From positions 68,014,001 through 68,078,000 of the forward strand of contig CM060733.1 in the NCBI GenBank assembly GCA_030704615.1: 64,000 bases of DNA, given 5' to 3'. Positions 46,116-57,404 of this stretch are shown here, piece after piece. Both the position numbers and the translations under genes were made by a program. The notes below the pieces were generated by a model, which was given only the letters and a program-made list of their open reading frames with translations, had not been told where the DNA came from and ran no database searches. This stretch comes from Takakia lepidozioides. Taxonomy: Eukaryota; Streptophyta; Takakiopsida; Takakiales; Takakiaceae. Positions within the stretch are counted from its first letter, which is position 1, and the number at the start of each line of letters is the position of its first letter.

Positions 46116-49100
46116 ATGGCTCCGAATTCCTACGCTATAGTTTGCTGTCCTCCGCAACTTGGGAGAGCCTGGATCCCAAACGAGGGAGGACTTTGCAGAG
46201 TGACTGAAACTTACCTTTGTTCCAAATTCAAGCTCAAACCGGGCACAGTTTATTTGGAAGAAGAAAGGAAGGATGTTCCTGGACAGGTTGACGAGACCAT
46301 TGTCGTGCTAGGTAACGACGGAGGTTGCGGAATCGAATGGCACGTTCCCCCGTCAGACACCATCCTGTACCGAGCTGTGGGAATGCCCATTCCCTTTCCG
46401 AATCAGTCGCTGCCCACACCATCCACAAAGGAGTCCGGAAACCGAGAGGCGGCCACTGCCAACAGAGAGGTATGCAACGATAATCATTCCCGACCTGGAC
46501 CGTCAAGACCCTCCATAGCTTCTCGTGTGGACGTATTCGACATTTCCGACGAGGAAGATGATTGCATTGAGGTACCCATGTCCTCCACACGGTCGTTCAA
46601 ATCCGGCATGGACGTCTCTGTAGGTGCTACGCATGTGCCCTCGAGCATAACTCCAACCCGGTCCATTGTGCAGCTCCTACGACAACATCACCTCGATGGT
46701 TCTCGCTCCGAGCTGGCTGCTCTCGACTATGCCAAATTCCCAGTCAGAAAGGTAACTTTTCTGCCTCCCGAAGTCGATGGCAATGTCATCTTCGAGTTTC
46801 CACCTGTTTCTTCGTCAAAGAAAGCCTCCGGGATGTTAACAGACATGGATCGAAAGCATGACGGACACCCCTGGTGTGTGACGAAGACCAGTAGCACGAA
46901 AATTGCTGATGGTGTTCGTGTACGATATGTCCTCTGTGCGGGGAAGCTGAGGTGCCTCAATCCCACCTGCTTCCACTTTCTCTCCAAAGGAGGGCGGAGA
47001 AACGAGACGGATTGGACTGGCACAACGCATCATCCATTCATTGTCTCCAGCCAAGCTCCTGCGGGTTCTTTCAAGTGTGCACATTGCAAAGAACCACCGA
47101 CGTGCATGTCCATGTGCAGAGCCAAGCAATATTACGTAATCCATTTGCTCCCGGACTTGACTAGAGCTTGCATACACGTTGGGGTCCACTGCCACCCCTT
47201 GGCGAGAGGCAACATGCGTGAGGCTGTGCAGGAAGCACACGACATCATAAAAGAGGAGGTGAAATTGAGCCCCGGAGCCAGACCAAAGCAGATTCAGCTG
47301 AAGGCAGCCCACAAGATTGCTCTTGGCAAAATCATGTCTGAAGATGGTTCCGACCGAGAGCCCTTGACCGAAGACGAGATGCGTGACCTCTTGGAGTCCG
47401 TCTCGCACGTTTGTAGTCCGAATGTGCGGAATCACATCGTATCTTGCAAGCAGGAGTTCGGCAGGGGGTCGGACATGTACTCAATCCTGGAGGTGAAACG
47501 AATGACTGGATATGACTACATCCAAGGTAGCAGGTTTCCAGGGCAAGGCAGCGAATCCGATCGTTGTTACATTTTCAAAATGTCGACGTGTGGGCCTGGG
47601 AGTGGAGTCGACTTGGTCACTCGCATGACAACTGGAAACTTGTCGAATGCTTGGGTGATGTTTGATCACATCAAGCGAATTACAAACCATCAGTGGGTGA
47701 CTATGGGTGCGCATGTTTATGACTATCACTCCAAGAGGCTCATGACGATTGCAATCTGCGAGATGAAAGGGGAGGACACACAGTCCGAGATGCATCTGTG
47801 GGAGGGCATAAACGAGCAGATGGCAAGGGCGGGATTGCCAGAGCCCAATTTCAGGGGATTCATGGCAGACAACGCTCAGGCCAACTGGGCAGCGGTGCGG
47901 CGTGTGTACGGTGAGGACCCCAATGTTCCAATGGAGGGGAAAGAGAGATCCTGTGGATTCCATTGGATGCAGAGTCTATCCCACTACACTACCAAATTTG
48001 TTGCTAGCTCATTCCAGGCTGAACACCGTGTCCTTTGTACGGCGTGGAAGGATGCACCCACATTTGATGACGCGGAGGTTAAGTTTGCTATCATCGAGGC
48101 TTGGTGGAACACGTCAGGTGCAGTGGAGACAACCAATCTGGGAGCATTGCACAGCTGGTTGGGGTGGTGGCATTTTCGGTATCGACAGTTCGGACAGTAC
48201 ATGCGGGAGGTAGGCTGCTGTCAATTTCGTTCATTTGTCTTTCTGTTACGGACATTTCGATTGGTCCCTCACCGTTGTTTGTGTCCTTCTAGGAGCGGTG
48301 CTTGGATTCCGACACGGACATGCCGAACACGAATATGGCAGAATCGGTCCACTCCTCCTGGCGAGCGTCTTCTGCCGCACATCTGGTGGACGTAGTGACG
48401 GCCACAACGGAGGACATCGACAGAGCAATCATGCAGCAAGCCACGTACTACAAGTTCCTGAGCGGCAAACAATGGGGCTTTGGCCCGGACAGGGAGGAAT
48501 TGTTGGTACGAACAGCTTCGAGGTCCAAGAATCCAGTGAAATGGGCGACAGCATTGCGAGAGAAGATCAAAGGGACGCCTCTGCACCGCAGAGGTGAACA
48601 CCTAGAGGGGGACGTCCGGACTCGCCCTGTCAGGCGGAGGATTGAAGAGGAACCCGGGTGCGAAGAGGATTCCTGGAGATCCGACAGGAACATTCGGACA
48701 GCACCTCGAGGTCCCGTCATGTTGCCGCACAATGTGTCTTCCAGCAGTGGAAGCCCAAGAAATTCCAGATCGCCGTCGCCTTCAACCGGGGATTTCGTGC
48801 AACAAATTCCCACCGCTCCCTTGCCCCACATTCCGCCCGCTGTTATGCAGTATGGCCAAGCCATTGTGGAGACGACTGTGTCTGCCTCACAGTGGAGAAT
48901 TGCTCGCACAAAGCCGTCGTTTCGAGGAAGGTGTTCCGCAATTCGTGTGGATACACGGCAACGTTGTTTAGAGATGATAAGGAGGAATCCAGATGGGGCT
49001 GTCCCTGCTCCTACTTTTACAGGAAGATTTGTCCATGCAAAGTTTGCGGAGGCGACAACCACCCAGTTCTGGTTCTGCAGGCACGACATTATGACTTGCG

Positions 49101-49699
49101 TGTATGGAAAGCCCAAGTACGGCATACAAACAATGCCAGAGGCTCCCCCGGTGTGGCCGGTGGAACCAGGCTGCGATCTGAGTCAGGTTGAGGCCGACGC
49201 CCTTACCGCCGCAGGATTTCGGATGGTGCAGCGCACTGACGTCCCCAGACAACCATTTCCGCTTCCACAGCCTCCACCACCGACCCCTGTGAGAGCAAGA
49301 ACAATGGGACACGACAGCTCTAAGCATCCTACACACCGTTGGGGGAAACCGAAGAGGCGGCGACCTCCCTCAAAAGTGAACGAGACAAGGATGGGGAATG
49401 CACTTCGGATGAACTGTACAATCCAGAGCTCGACAGAAGTGCCCCCACCAGGATTCGGGCGTGTGTATCAGATGGCCACGGCGGGCTCAGCTGTTCGCAA
49501 TGAGGTGTACACCATCACCATTTCAGAATTACCCACCTGCAATTGCACCGACTTCCAGATCATGGCGAACAAGGGGGCATCATACTGCCCTTGCAAGCAT
49601 TTGTACTACGTGTACCTAAAGAGACTCCGTTGTAATTCCACAACTCATCACTTCATACATGCACCAGGGTTGAGCCCCAGGAGGTTCACACTCTTCTGA
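46116..49699 (+). CDS. MULE-like transposase, two exons, about 1,166 aa
   Basis: ATG at 46,116 is supported by the C' homologue, which starts at the equivalent codon. Exon 1 ends at 48,209 (GAG/GTAGGC) and exon 2 starts at 48,293 (CCTTCTAG/GAG), in phase. Residues about 1-230 are a family-specific N-terminus (CRVTETYLC; RSELAALDYAKFP). At about 270-350 there is a Cys/His cluster (RCLNPTCFHFL; CAHCKEPPTC; IHVGVHCH), like the WRKY/GCM-type or MuDR N-terminal zinc modules that bind TIRs. The DDE-like core has D536 (HVYDYHS), D585 (MADNAQANW) followed by CGFHW, the C-x2-H typical of MULEs, and E715 (NMAESVHSSW). A SWIM zinc finger, CNC...CPCKH, lies at 1114-1134. No internal stops, so probably functional. 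Catalytic residue assignment is by position and would need an alignment. Confidence 0.8.
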
Positions 49700-50470
49700 A
49701 TATGGATCCAGGGGACCAGTGAGCTTGGCTTGCGGTCCACATACAATGGTACGCCCATCTTTTCGGATAGTAGAACTGTACTGCTGCCAGTACCTCAGAC
49801 TCTGGCCACACAAAGGTCCGACATATGTCTTGCCTACCAGTAACCTGTTTTGATCGAACTAAGATATTACTATATCGTTCACTTGTTGTATTTTTGTATG
49901 TTGGAGGGTTCATGTTTTTCTGCTTTCCGAAAACTTGCTTTCCTCATTCGACCTCCGACAAGGAAATGCGGCGCCGAATTTCCAAGTATCGTCGTAGGTA
50001 CCCCCAGAGGCGGCCTTCGCCAACACCAACCCGCTCCGAAATTTCGCACGTGCGAACCCTAATGCGGCACCCTATTTCCCAGTTCAGTTGCAAACCTTTC
50101 CCGCCGAATACCCGAAGAAGACAGAATTGTGAAGTACTGCAGACTGTATTGGTGCAGACTCCATTGGTTCAATCGCGGCAAAAGGGTCAGCTTCATTCCA
50201 ATGTTAAGGCATGTAAAACCGCGGAATACTCTATACAGGCCAGTATGCGACGTCCTTTTGCAGTGGTGGTATACTGGATTTCCCGTTGCACGGTCACTTA
50301 TTTCCATGAGCGGATCTAAAAAACCATGAGCGGACTTGTTACTGACGACATATCTTCGCCGCATTACATGATCTGGAACGTCCAAAAACGGCAAGGTCAA
50401 ATAAAAAACTATTATTTTAATACTTGTTTAATCTGCCGCATTTCCAAATTTGGAGGAGTCCGCTCATGAA
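49700..50470. other. 3' region of the transposase gene
   Basis: No gene. Two isolated palindrome-like sites occur: GAAATGCGGCGCCGAATTTC at about 49,962 and a half-site at about 50,060. Confidence 0.4.
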
Positions 50471-50566
50471 ATCCGCGTATCTTAGACTTCGGCTCACCGC
50501 TCATGCGGCTCATGCGGCTCATGGCTCATGGCTCATGGTTTCTGCTCATGAAATAGTAAACCTCCC
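50471..50566. repeat. Right TIR and subterminal GCTCATG repeats of element A
   Basis: Repeated (CC/GC)GCTCATG and GGCTCATG units precede the TIR CTCATGAAATAGTAAACCTC. They mirror the left end and the ends of the other copies. Confidence 0.8.
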
Positions 50567-50773
50567 TTATTTATGTAGATCATCCAGTTTAGATGAAAAA
50601 AAATAGATGGTAACTCTAGATTCTGTATATTAAGTTTCATCATCCAATAATAAATAAAATCATCCAGATTGGATGAAAAAGGCAGGGATGAAAAAAACTA
50701 AATAACCTCAAAAGGTTAAGGCCAGATGAAATCCAAAGAGTTATAGAGGGAGAGGGAGAGAGGGAGAGAGAGG
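50567..50773 (-). repeat. Long terminal direct repeat, copy 1 (right part)
   Basis: It continues copy 1 after element A and matches 56,509-56,710 (TTATGTAGATCATCCAGTTT, CCTCAAAAGGTTAAGGCCAG, then GGGAGAGGGAGAGAGGGAGA). It begins with the TTATTT target duplication. Confidence 0.85.
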
Positions 50774-51430
50774 GACCCTCCAGCCAATCCCCTGGCATGG
50801 CAGAAACTTACGGAGTGAGTGTGGTAGGGACATGTTCATGACCGGTTGAGTGTCAACACGGAGGTGCCACTAGTGTGCATACCAGACCTCTTCTCATAAG
50901 GTTTTCCCTCTTCCATGTAGTTCTATCCTCAGATAATATTTATCCAAAGGAGTAGAATCCTACATCCTCACTTCCTCGGATCAAGATGAAACGATGGCAT
51001 AAAATGTATCATAGCAACACTAGTATAGTATCACTTAGAAAAGAACGTAGAGTTCAATGGTATAACTTAACTCTATATAAGTTTTAGAAAGTACCTTTCA
51101 GTTCTCAATAAGCTCTTGTACATGGAAGAGCAGGCCAGGGAATGAACCACGTTCAAGGAATTTTGTCAAGATACGAGCAAGTTTTCTGGTCTTGAGACCA
51201 TTCCTCCCAAGAGTGTTAATTAGAATGCTACACTCCTTCCCAGCCAAATCAGCATTGCTGGAAATGTATAGAATAGGCACAGCTTGTGAAATCACAATGT
51301 TGTAAGATGATTCACAGGCCTATTGGATAAGAACTGGATATATTGAGTGTAAGAGAAAAGAAGAGTCTTTCTTGTCATATTTCTGGAAATGGACTCACCT
51401 GTGTCACAGTTTGAGACTGTAATCTGGATA
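50774..51430. other. Retroelement internal region, no clear coding
   Basis: Downstream (on the minus strand) of the degenerate pol. No recognisable domain. Confidence 0.4.
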
Positions 51431-53260
51431 TTCAAGAAACAAGCTTCCAACCCCACGTATTGGGAATCGTTTTAGTGCGTAGTAGTAGCTCAGGTTTGAT
51501 CTCCACTACATTGAGTGGTAGATCCACCAAGGGTGTTGTTGCTGCTTTGTCTGCCCGTGGGTCCAGGAATAGCATTGCATCACCCACATTCAGCCAGCAT
51601 ATATCATCAATGTATCTGAAGGCAGATTTAAACATAGGCATAAGCTGGAATTGTCCTAAAGCTGCAAGCCTTAAGATGAATTTGATTTCATAAGAAAGGA
51701 AGTACATGTTGCACCCATAATGGTGAGCATGAAAAAACCATAGGTATTCCAGAAATCTGTTGCCACACACGGTCCCCTAAGGCGACAAAACAGGTGACAT
51801 AAGCCATTTGTGGAGATAAGTAGTTTGACTTCAGAAAGTTCAATCCAGGTACCTGATTTTGGGGAAGACGTGCCCCATCTGCTTTTCCGAAAGTACCATT
51901 TTTGGCTGGAATCCATAGAGTATGACGTGCTCGGGGGTGGACCAATGGTGTTGCTGGAATGCAATCTTCACCACGTATTCAAGGCGTCCCCTAAGTTATC
52001 CTGTCCTGTCAAAGGTATGTTCTCATAGCATGTTATGTTATGGTTCAGGTTTAGTGTAAAGTCAGTGATGGAGTCAATAATCCAATAGCAGCATAGTATA
52101 TTGGCCCATTCTTTTACCAATGGTAGAAGATCCATGGTAGCCCTTGTAAGAAGGCTAGCAAGTTCACTGAAAACACATTTATGGCATTGGTAATCCATCT
52201 GTATTTTTTCTTATGTAGCTTGTAGATTCCCATAATGTAAGGTAATCTACAGGAGGGAGCAGGTATCTCCGGAATCAGACTCTGTATTTCCACGGAAATG
52301 TTTCCTAGAACAAGGTCAGGTGGCAGCCGTACCTCAGCTTGCTTGCATGGTGTAAAGTCTTTACCCATCAATCTGTGGAAGGCTTGAGTTCTTATGTGCT
52401 TCACACACATAAAACATACGTTGTTGTTAGCCTTGTCAAGACCAGAAAAATACAGGTGATTGAGAAGCCATGAAAGTTCATCTTTTGCCTCTTTTACAGT
52501 AAGAGGATTGCGCTCATGGTGAGTGAAGTCGTACCTTCCTCTGCCGGCTTTTGTTTCAATCTATCCCAGCATGTGTTTTTTACCCATTGGCTGCAGGATG
52601 CGGCCAAGATTCACATGGGTCTATATGTAAAATTTCACAGGTTCTATGGAAAGCCAAAGACACTTGTTCAACAACGTCTTTCAGCAAAGTACGTTTGAGA
52701 GGGATGTGATTCATACCTAGGCTGAATAGTTCTTTCAGCCTTGCGTGTCTAATAATATTTAGGTCCATGGTACGTACGTGTTGCGTAGGTGTAGAACCAG
52801 ATAGATGGAATTCTGTTTTTGTATCCGCATCCCGAAAATCATGAAACCTCTTGGCACTGTCACATAGACAATCTGGTGAGTGAATCAGGTCTTGCATAAA
52901 GCAAAAATCACGGAAAACAGCAGCAGGCTGATAGTATTCAGAGCTGCTTGTTTATGATATGTCCATCCAAAGACTATCTCATCGATGAGAATAGCCAAGT
53001 CATTTTGTCCAAATTCCAAAAAAGCTTCTTTATCAAGTTCCTAGGGTTTATCCACTCCATACCACGGTTTGGGTACAACATATGAATGAATCCCAAGGGA
53101 GCAGGTTTTGCTGCCTGTTTTATGAATTTCCTGCCATGGGCATGAGTTTCAATTTGTCTACAACCATCCTCAAGACCAAACAACGCATCTGCACATGCAA
53201 AGTAGAGGAACATACCAAAAATGAGATTTTTAAAGATCTGTCCATGATCCAAAATCTCGT
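51431..53260 (-). pseudogene. Degenerate pol with reverse transcriptase of unclear class
   Basis: Minus-strand frames in succession carry EWINPRNLIKKLFWNLDKM (about 53,040), a later block LPYIMGIYKLHKKKYRWITN (about 52,210-52,270), DNLGDALNTW (about 51,975), then GDRVWQQISGIPMVFSCSPLW and FRYIDDICWL (about 51,590). The last two are RT motifs: the GxPMG...SP turn and the catalytic Y-I-D-D box. The (G)xxKLHKxxxxxRxI pattern is like that of Penelope-like RTs rather than Ty3 or Ty1. Stops and frameshifts at several points make it non-functional. Assignment to Penelope-like elements is tentative; direct terminal repeats would also be compatible with that class. Confidence 0.5.
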
Positions 53261-54765
53261 TTGCGTATTGGGGAGAACTCGTCAGTGATACGACGAGTCT
53301 TGTATGACTCCTGGCTGGCGATGTTGATGGTGGTACTGGAATTAGCACCCAAACCACCAAGTGATGACCGATTCGTTGCTCTTGAATTCTCAGAGGTGTT
53401 GGTAGAGTATTGCCCCCTGCCAGAGCGTCCTCCTCTTTGGTAGAGACCTCTTCCACGACCAGGGGTGCCTCTGCCTTGAGTGGCATTGTTCTTGCCTTGT
53501 TGAGGAGGCGTCTGCCCCTCCATACGCTGCCGTTTGTAGCTATTGAAATGTGGCCTGGGAAGGCTGTCTGAAAAAAACCCAGGTTTCACAAGTTTCTCAA
53601 TGTATCTGGCCCCCTTGGATTCTCCTAACTTCCCAAGCAACTTGGCTTGGGGGTCAATTGAGAATTCACAAGCTGCTTCCATTATGAAGCCCCGGGTCAT
53701 CTGGAAGGTAATTTGTGCAAGAACAGCAGATCTGGCAGCCCGCATGATCCATACCAAAAAGCTGTAATACTTGGTTTGCACCGAAGGATAGGCATCATCA
53801 GGGAAGAACACAATCAGATTGTTCAGCATATACCATACCATATGGTCAAACCAAGCAACACTCCCAATGCAAGAAGAGGGTGCCCCTCCTTGTCCACAGT
53901 TACATCTTATGTAGGGACGATGCCAGTTGAAGAGTTGACTCTTGTGATTTTTGGATCTAGCCGAACCAGTCAGCAAGTCATTTTTGGTCCTCAGGGTAAG
54001 GTTCTCACCTTTGTCACAAAGCTTGTAGTAGAAGGTCCTTAGTGACCATGCCACAGCAATAGGTTCCTTTTTTATTCTCTGAAAACCCTCCTTAGCATCC
54101 TGTGCACACCTACTGCGTTCAGCAGGAGTTATGTTGCCCCATTTGACCCACATTTCAATAGAAATGGGTGCCAATAAATTGATATTAGCATGTGGGTGCC
54201 ACATCATGTGATCGTTATTGGCAACCTCGAATTCAACTGCACGGGGAGGCAACCAAGGGACAAACTGCAGATTTCCAGGAGTGGCACCTGCTGCCTTTTC
54301 TTGTTCCACTTGTGAGATTTCTACTTGTTCACAGAATTCTCTCACTGCCTCTTTTTCTTCATCCGGTAAAATCATGTGCCCAAGGATTGGGTGATTACTT
54401 ACAGAAGGGATGAAGTCTTTTTCAGATGTGTTTGTAGATTTCTGCGTGGAGACAGTCTGGTCATCTTCTGGGTTCGCCATTCTAAGAGCTGCCTCAATGG
54501 CTGATCCCTTCTTTTCCCATTGTATCAGCTCCTCGGCATCATCTTCCAGTACCTCAATCATTTTAGTATTGAATTCCTGGAGCTTCTCCAGGTACCTGCC
54601 ATTCTTATTTGCCATGATGCCAAGTGCAACCCAATTTTCCAAAGCCAAGGTTTCAAGTAATAACACGGGGTTTTCATCACCTGAATTTTCCACGGCCTCA
54701 GTATCCATCTTTTGCAATGCAGCATGGAAGTCACTTGGTGTGACTTGTGCGAGGGTTGCCTGCAC
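53230..54765 (-). CDS. Retroelement ORF1 (gag-like), 511 aa with an RGG-rich tail
   Basis: A single open frame starts about 200 bp inside the right terminal repeat, as expected for a first ORF. The N-terminus is acidic and helical; the middle is conserved-looking (MWHPHANINLLAPISIEMWV; FNWHRPYIRCNCGQGG; VWYMLNNLIVFFPDDAYPS); the C-terminus is Arg/Gly-rich (RGTPGRGRGLYQRGGRSGRG), an RNA-binding type of sequence in place of zinc knuckles. No retroviral capsid signature is evident. The pol frame overlaps or follows its 3' end. It is intact while pol is broken. I cannot assign a family. Confidence 0.55.
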   Translation of the reverse strand: MQATLAQVTPSDFHAALQKMDTEAVENSGDENPVLLLETLALENWVALGIMANKNGRYLEKLQEFNTKMIEVLEDDAEELIQWEKKGSAIEAALRMANPEDDQTVSTQKSTNTSEKDFIPSVSNHPILGHMILPDEEKEAVREFCEQVEISQVEQEKAAGATPGNLQFVPWLPPRAVEFEVANNDHMMWHPHANINLLAPISIEMWVKWGNITPAERSRCAQDAKEGFQRIKKEPIAVAWSLRTFYYKLCDKGENLTLRTKNDLLTGSARSKNHKSQLFNWHRPYIRCNCGQGGAPSSCIGSVAWFDHMVWYMLNNLIVFFPDDAYPSVQTKYYSFLVWIMRAARSAVLAQITFQMTRGFIMEAACEFSIDPQAKLLGKLGESKGARYIEKLVKPGFFSDSLPRPHFNSYKRQRMEGQTPPQQGKNNATQGRGTPGRGRGLYQRGGRSGRGQYSTNTSENSRATNRSSLGGLGANSSTTINIASQESYKTRRITDEFSPIRKRDFGSWTDL

Positions 54766-54964
54766 AGCAGGAATTGGAGGAGGTAGTGGGGACTGATACC
54801 CCAGGGCCTATGAGGTCCTCATTCCAGCTAGGACCTCCTTTGGTGACTTTCTGTCAAAACCCCCCGAGAACATTTATCAATATATCAAAATGAGAAGGTG
54901 AAAAGGAGAAAGGTAAGGGTAGATGGTGTGTACAAAAACCACTAAGTACACTAATCAAATAAAG

Positions 54965-56710
54965 AGAGGGAAGATATACATGTCATGTCAAGACATGGAC
55001 AAGACCGCTAAGGTCATTGTCATTGAAAGACAAAACAACCCTTTACAGGGCACCATCTAACATTCTCTTTCATGTTTACAATCTCATTTGAATACCCAAT
55101 TACATTTCAGGGTCTCTAAAAAAACAGGGTGGGAGGGTGGGATTCCAGGTCATTCATATCATGAAAGCACCATAGTACACATCATCATCTCAAGAATCCA
55201 TTTTAAACTCATTTCAAAAACCAGATTGCAGGTTTGGTTTGAAGATGATGTTTTAGAACCAAGATATAAGCAAGATTCTTAAAAAGGAAGAAGAAACAAC
55301 AGGTAGAGCCCCCTTAAGCAGGTATAGGCCTAGAATGGTATTTTAAGGCCTCATAGAATAGTTCTGCCAAGGTGAAAGAGCAGCTCAGAAACCCATGTTT
55401 GTTATCAAGCCATGAAACCAAAATGATATGAGGGCCTTGAAGAATGTGTGTTATCTATCAAAGCCTATCCTTTTGATCCATCAGAGTCATACCGAGAGTT
55501 CTCATTTCAGAGCCAAGTATCAAGGCAGTCAAAGTAATAACTGCTATTTTTGTATCCTTGTATCCTTCATAGCTAAACTCCTACACATGCAAATGTGGTT
55601 GTAAAAAACCATAAACAGGGGTAAGAGAGAAGCAGATCCTCATTGGAGCCATCTTGGAGCAGGTCTGAAGCGGCATGGTGGCAGTTTGAAACAGCAGATG
55701 GCATCAGCAGCTTAGGCAGCAGCAGTATCCACACTTGCAAGAACAGGAACTGCAAGCTTCAAGAAATCAAGACAAGTGAAGACCCTCACTTGTGCCCGTC
55801 CCAAAAACCACCACATAGCGATGTGTGTTAGTGAGGATGCAGCAGGTAAATGGCAGGTCTTCACAGTTGCTATCCATGTCAGTGTTGAATTCTAAAGCAA
55901 GTACAGATCACAATTCAAGCAATGGTAAACTCAAAAAACCTTGAGTGTTTGTGGTATGCCCTGCGCCATGGCGTCCAACAGATCGTCTCCAACAGAACGC
56001 AATCAGAGTAGAAGCGTTCACAGATAGAGAATGGCTCATACACAAAGAGAGAGCAACATGTAATCTGTAGATAAATAGGGATAGAGTACTTCCCAACAAG
56101 GAGGAAAGCGCCGCTGCAAAATAAAGAACCATGAGTTCCTGATCAGAGCAATCACGGCTTTGTCGTCTGCCATAGAAGAATTTGTTTAACCACCAATGCG
56201 CATCCCAAGAGCCAACAATCACGAGTACCATGTAGCAGCAGGGGAGCAGGTTTATACGGCGCATCATCAAGGTTCACTGAAGCACGAGTTCAGTGCTGTG
56301 AAGTGTGTCGGCCTGCTTAGGGCAAAACTTCCCGATTTTTCATCCAGGATGGATGAAATATCACATTTTACCAAGAGAGGCATTTTGTCACTGGATGACA
56401 TCCCATAGAAATGTATCTTTTAGGGTTATGGTATAGGCTTAGGTTAATAACTGCCATCATTTATGATGGTAGTTTTATTATTCTCTTGGATTTTATAATA
56501 GGTAACCATTATTTATGTAGATCATCCAGTTTAGATGAAAAAAATAGATGGTAACTCTAGATTTCTGTATATTAAGTTTCATCATCCAATAATAAAATAA
56601 AATCATCCAGATTTGGATGAAAAAGGCAGGGATGAAAAACTAAATAACCTCAAAAGGTTAAGGCCAGATGAAATCCAAAGAGTTATAGAGGGAGAGGGAG
56701 AGAGGGAGAG
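54965..56710 (-). repeat. Long terminal direct repeat, copy 2 (5' repeat of the minus-strand retroelement)
   Basis: About 1.75 kb, homologous throughout to 34,331-35,852 joined to 50,567-50,773. It contains the uninterrupted site TTATTT at 56,509-56,514, which corresponds to the element A insertion point. It ends in GA-rich low-complexity sequence. Copy differences are mainly single-base indels in homopolymers and scattered substitutions. Confidence 0.8.
56509..56514. other. Empty target site of element A
   Basis: The sequence AACCATTATTTATGTAGATC spans the site intact here. In copy 1 the same sequence is split with TTATTT on both sides of element A. Confidence 0.9.
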
Positions 56711-57404
56711 AAAGGGAGTGTTGAGGGGGATGAAAAAAAAAAAGGGGGTGGGGGGGGCAGCTGCTCCAGTCACTTCCCCACCCCCCCACCGTTTCCCCCC
56801 CCCCCCCCCCCCCTCAACAGTCCCTCTCTCTCCACATCCTGATGGGACAAAGGGAGACAGAGGGACAGAGAGACAGAGGGAGAGAGAGGGAGAGATGAGG
56901 GAAAAGAGGGAGAGAGCGGGAGAGATGAGGGAAGAAAAGTAAAAAAGAAGGTTTGGGGGGGGAGTGACTGTGCAGCTGCTGCTACTCAGTCACTTTCCCC
57001 CCCCCCACCTTTTCATTTTTTGTATTTGGAATGGTGGAGGGTGCTGAGAGCAGCTGCTGCTGCTGGTCTTAGCGCGCCCCCCCCCCCCCCCCCCCCCCGA
57101 CCTTTCATTTTTTGGTTTTGGCAATGGTGGGGGCGCTGAGAGCTGTAGCAGCAAGTACTTGCTGCTGCTGCTCTCAGTCCCCCCCACCTTTTTTTTTTGC
57201 TTTTTGGAATGGTGGGGGGCTGACAGCAGCAGCAAGTGTTGGTGCTCTCAGCCTATCAGCAGAGAGAGAAAGGGGGAGATGGAGAAGGACATAAAGATAG
57301 AGGGAGAGGGAGAGAGGGGAAGGGGGAGGGTCAGGCCTTGTTTTGTTTTTGGCATGTGAAATCACATGGTAGTAGTGTTGTGGGCACAAGGATAAGCTAG
57401 TAGT
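56711..57404. repeat. Low-complexity region (GAGAGG, poly-C/G, GCTGCT runs)
   Basis: Alternating GA-rich stretches and long C or G homopolymers, plus three variants of a block with CCCCCACC-TTTTCATTTTTTG-GGAATGGTGG-GCTGAGAGCAGC at about 56,990, 57,090 and 57,175, indicating a tandem repeat of about 90 bp. Confidence 0.7.

Larger units (their letters stand above)
35853..50566. mobile_element. Element A: 14.7-kb MULE-like transposon with ParB/MTase cargo
   Basis: Boundaries: left TIR GGGGGCTGCTATTTCATGAG at 35,853; right TIR (reverse complement GGGAGGTTTACTATTTCATG) ending at 50,566; direct duplication TTATTT at 35,847-35,852 and 50,567-50,572; and an empty site at 56,509-56,514 in the sister terminal repeat. 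Contents from left: subterminal CATGAGC repeats, an uncharacterised minus-strand gene, palindrome array L, the ParB-like/methyltransferase gene (minus), palindrome array R, the transposase gene (plus), subterminal repeats. The intact transposase frame makes it potentially autonomous. The transposase family (MULE, with SWIM finger) is supported by motifs; the 6-bp duplication is short for MULEs. Confidence 0.88.

Noticed and set aside
48448-49125. A 225-codon minus-strand ORF within the transposase gene
   Set aside because: Shadow of transposase exon 2, whose SWIM finger and catalytic context are on the plus strand.
51431-53260. DIRS-type retroelement
   Set aside because: No tyrosine recombinase or split/inverted repeats are visible. 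The terminal repeats are direct and the RT motifs look more Penelope-like, although the class stays open.
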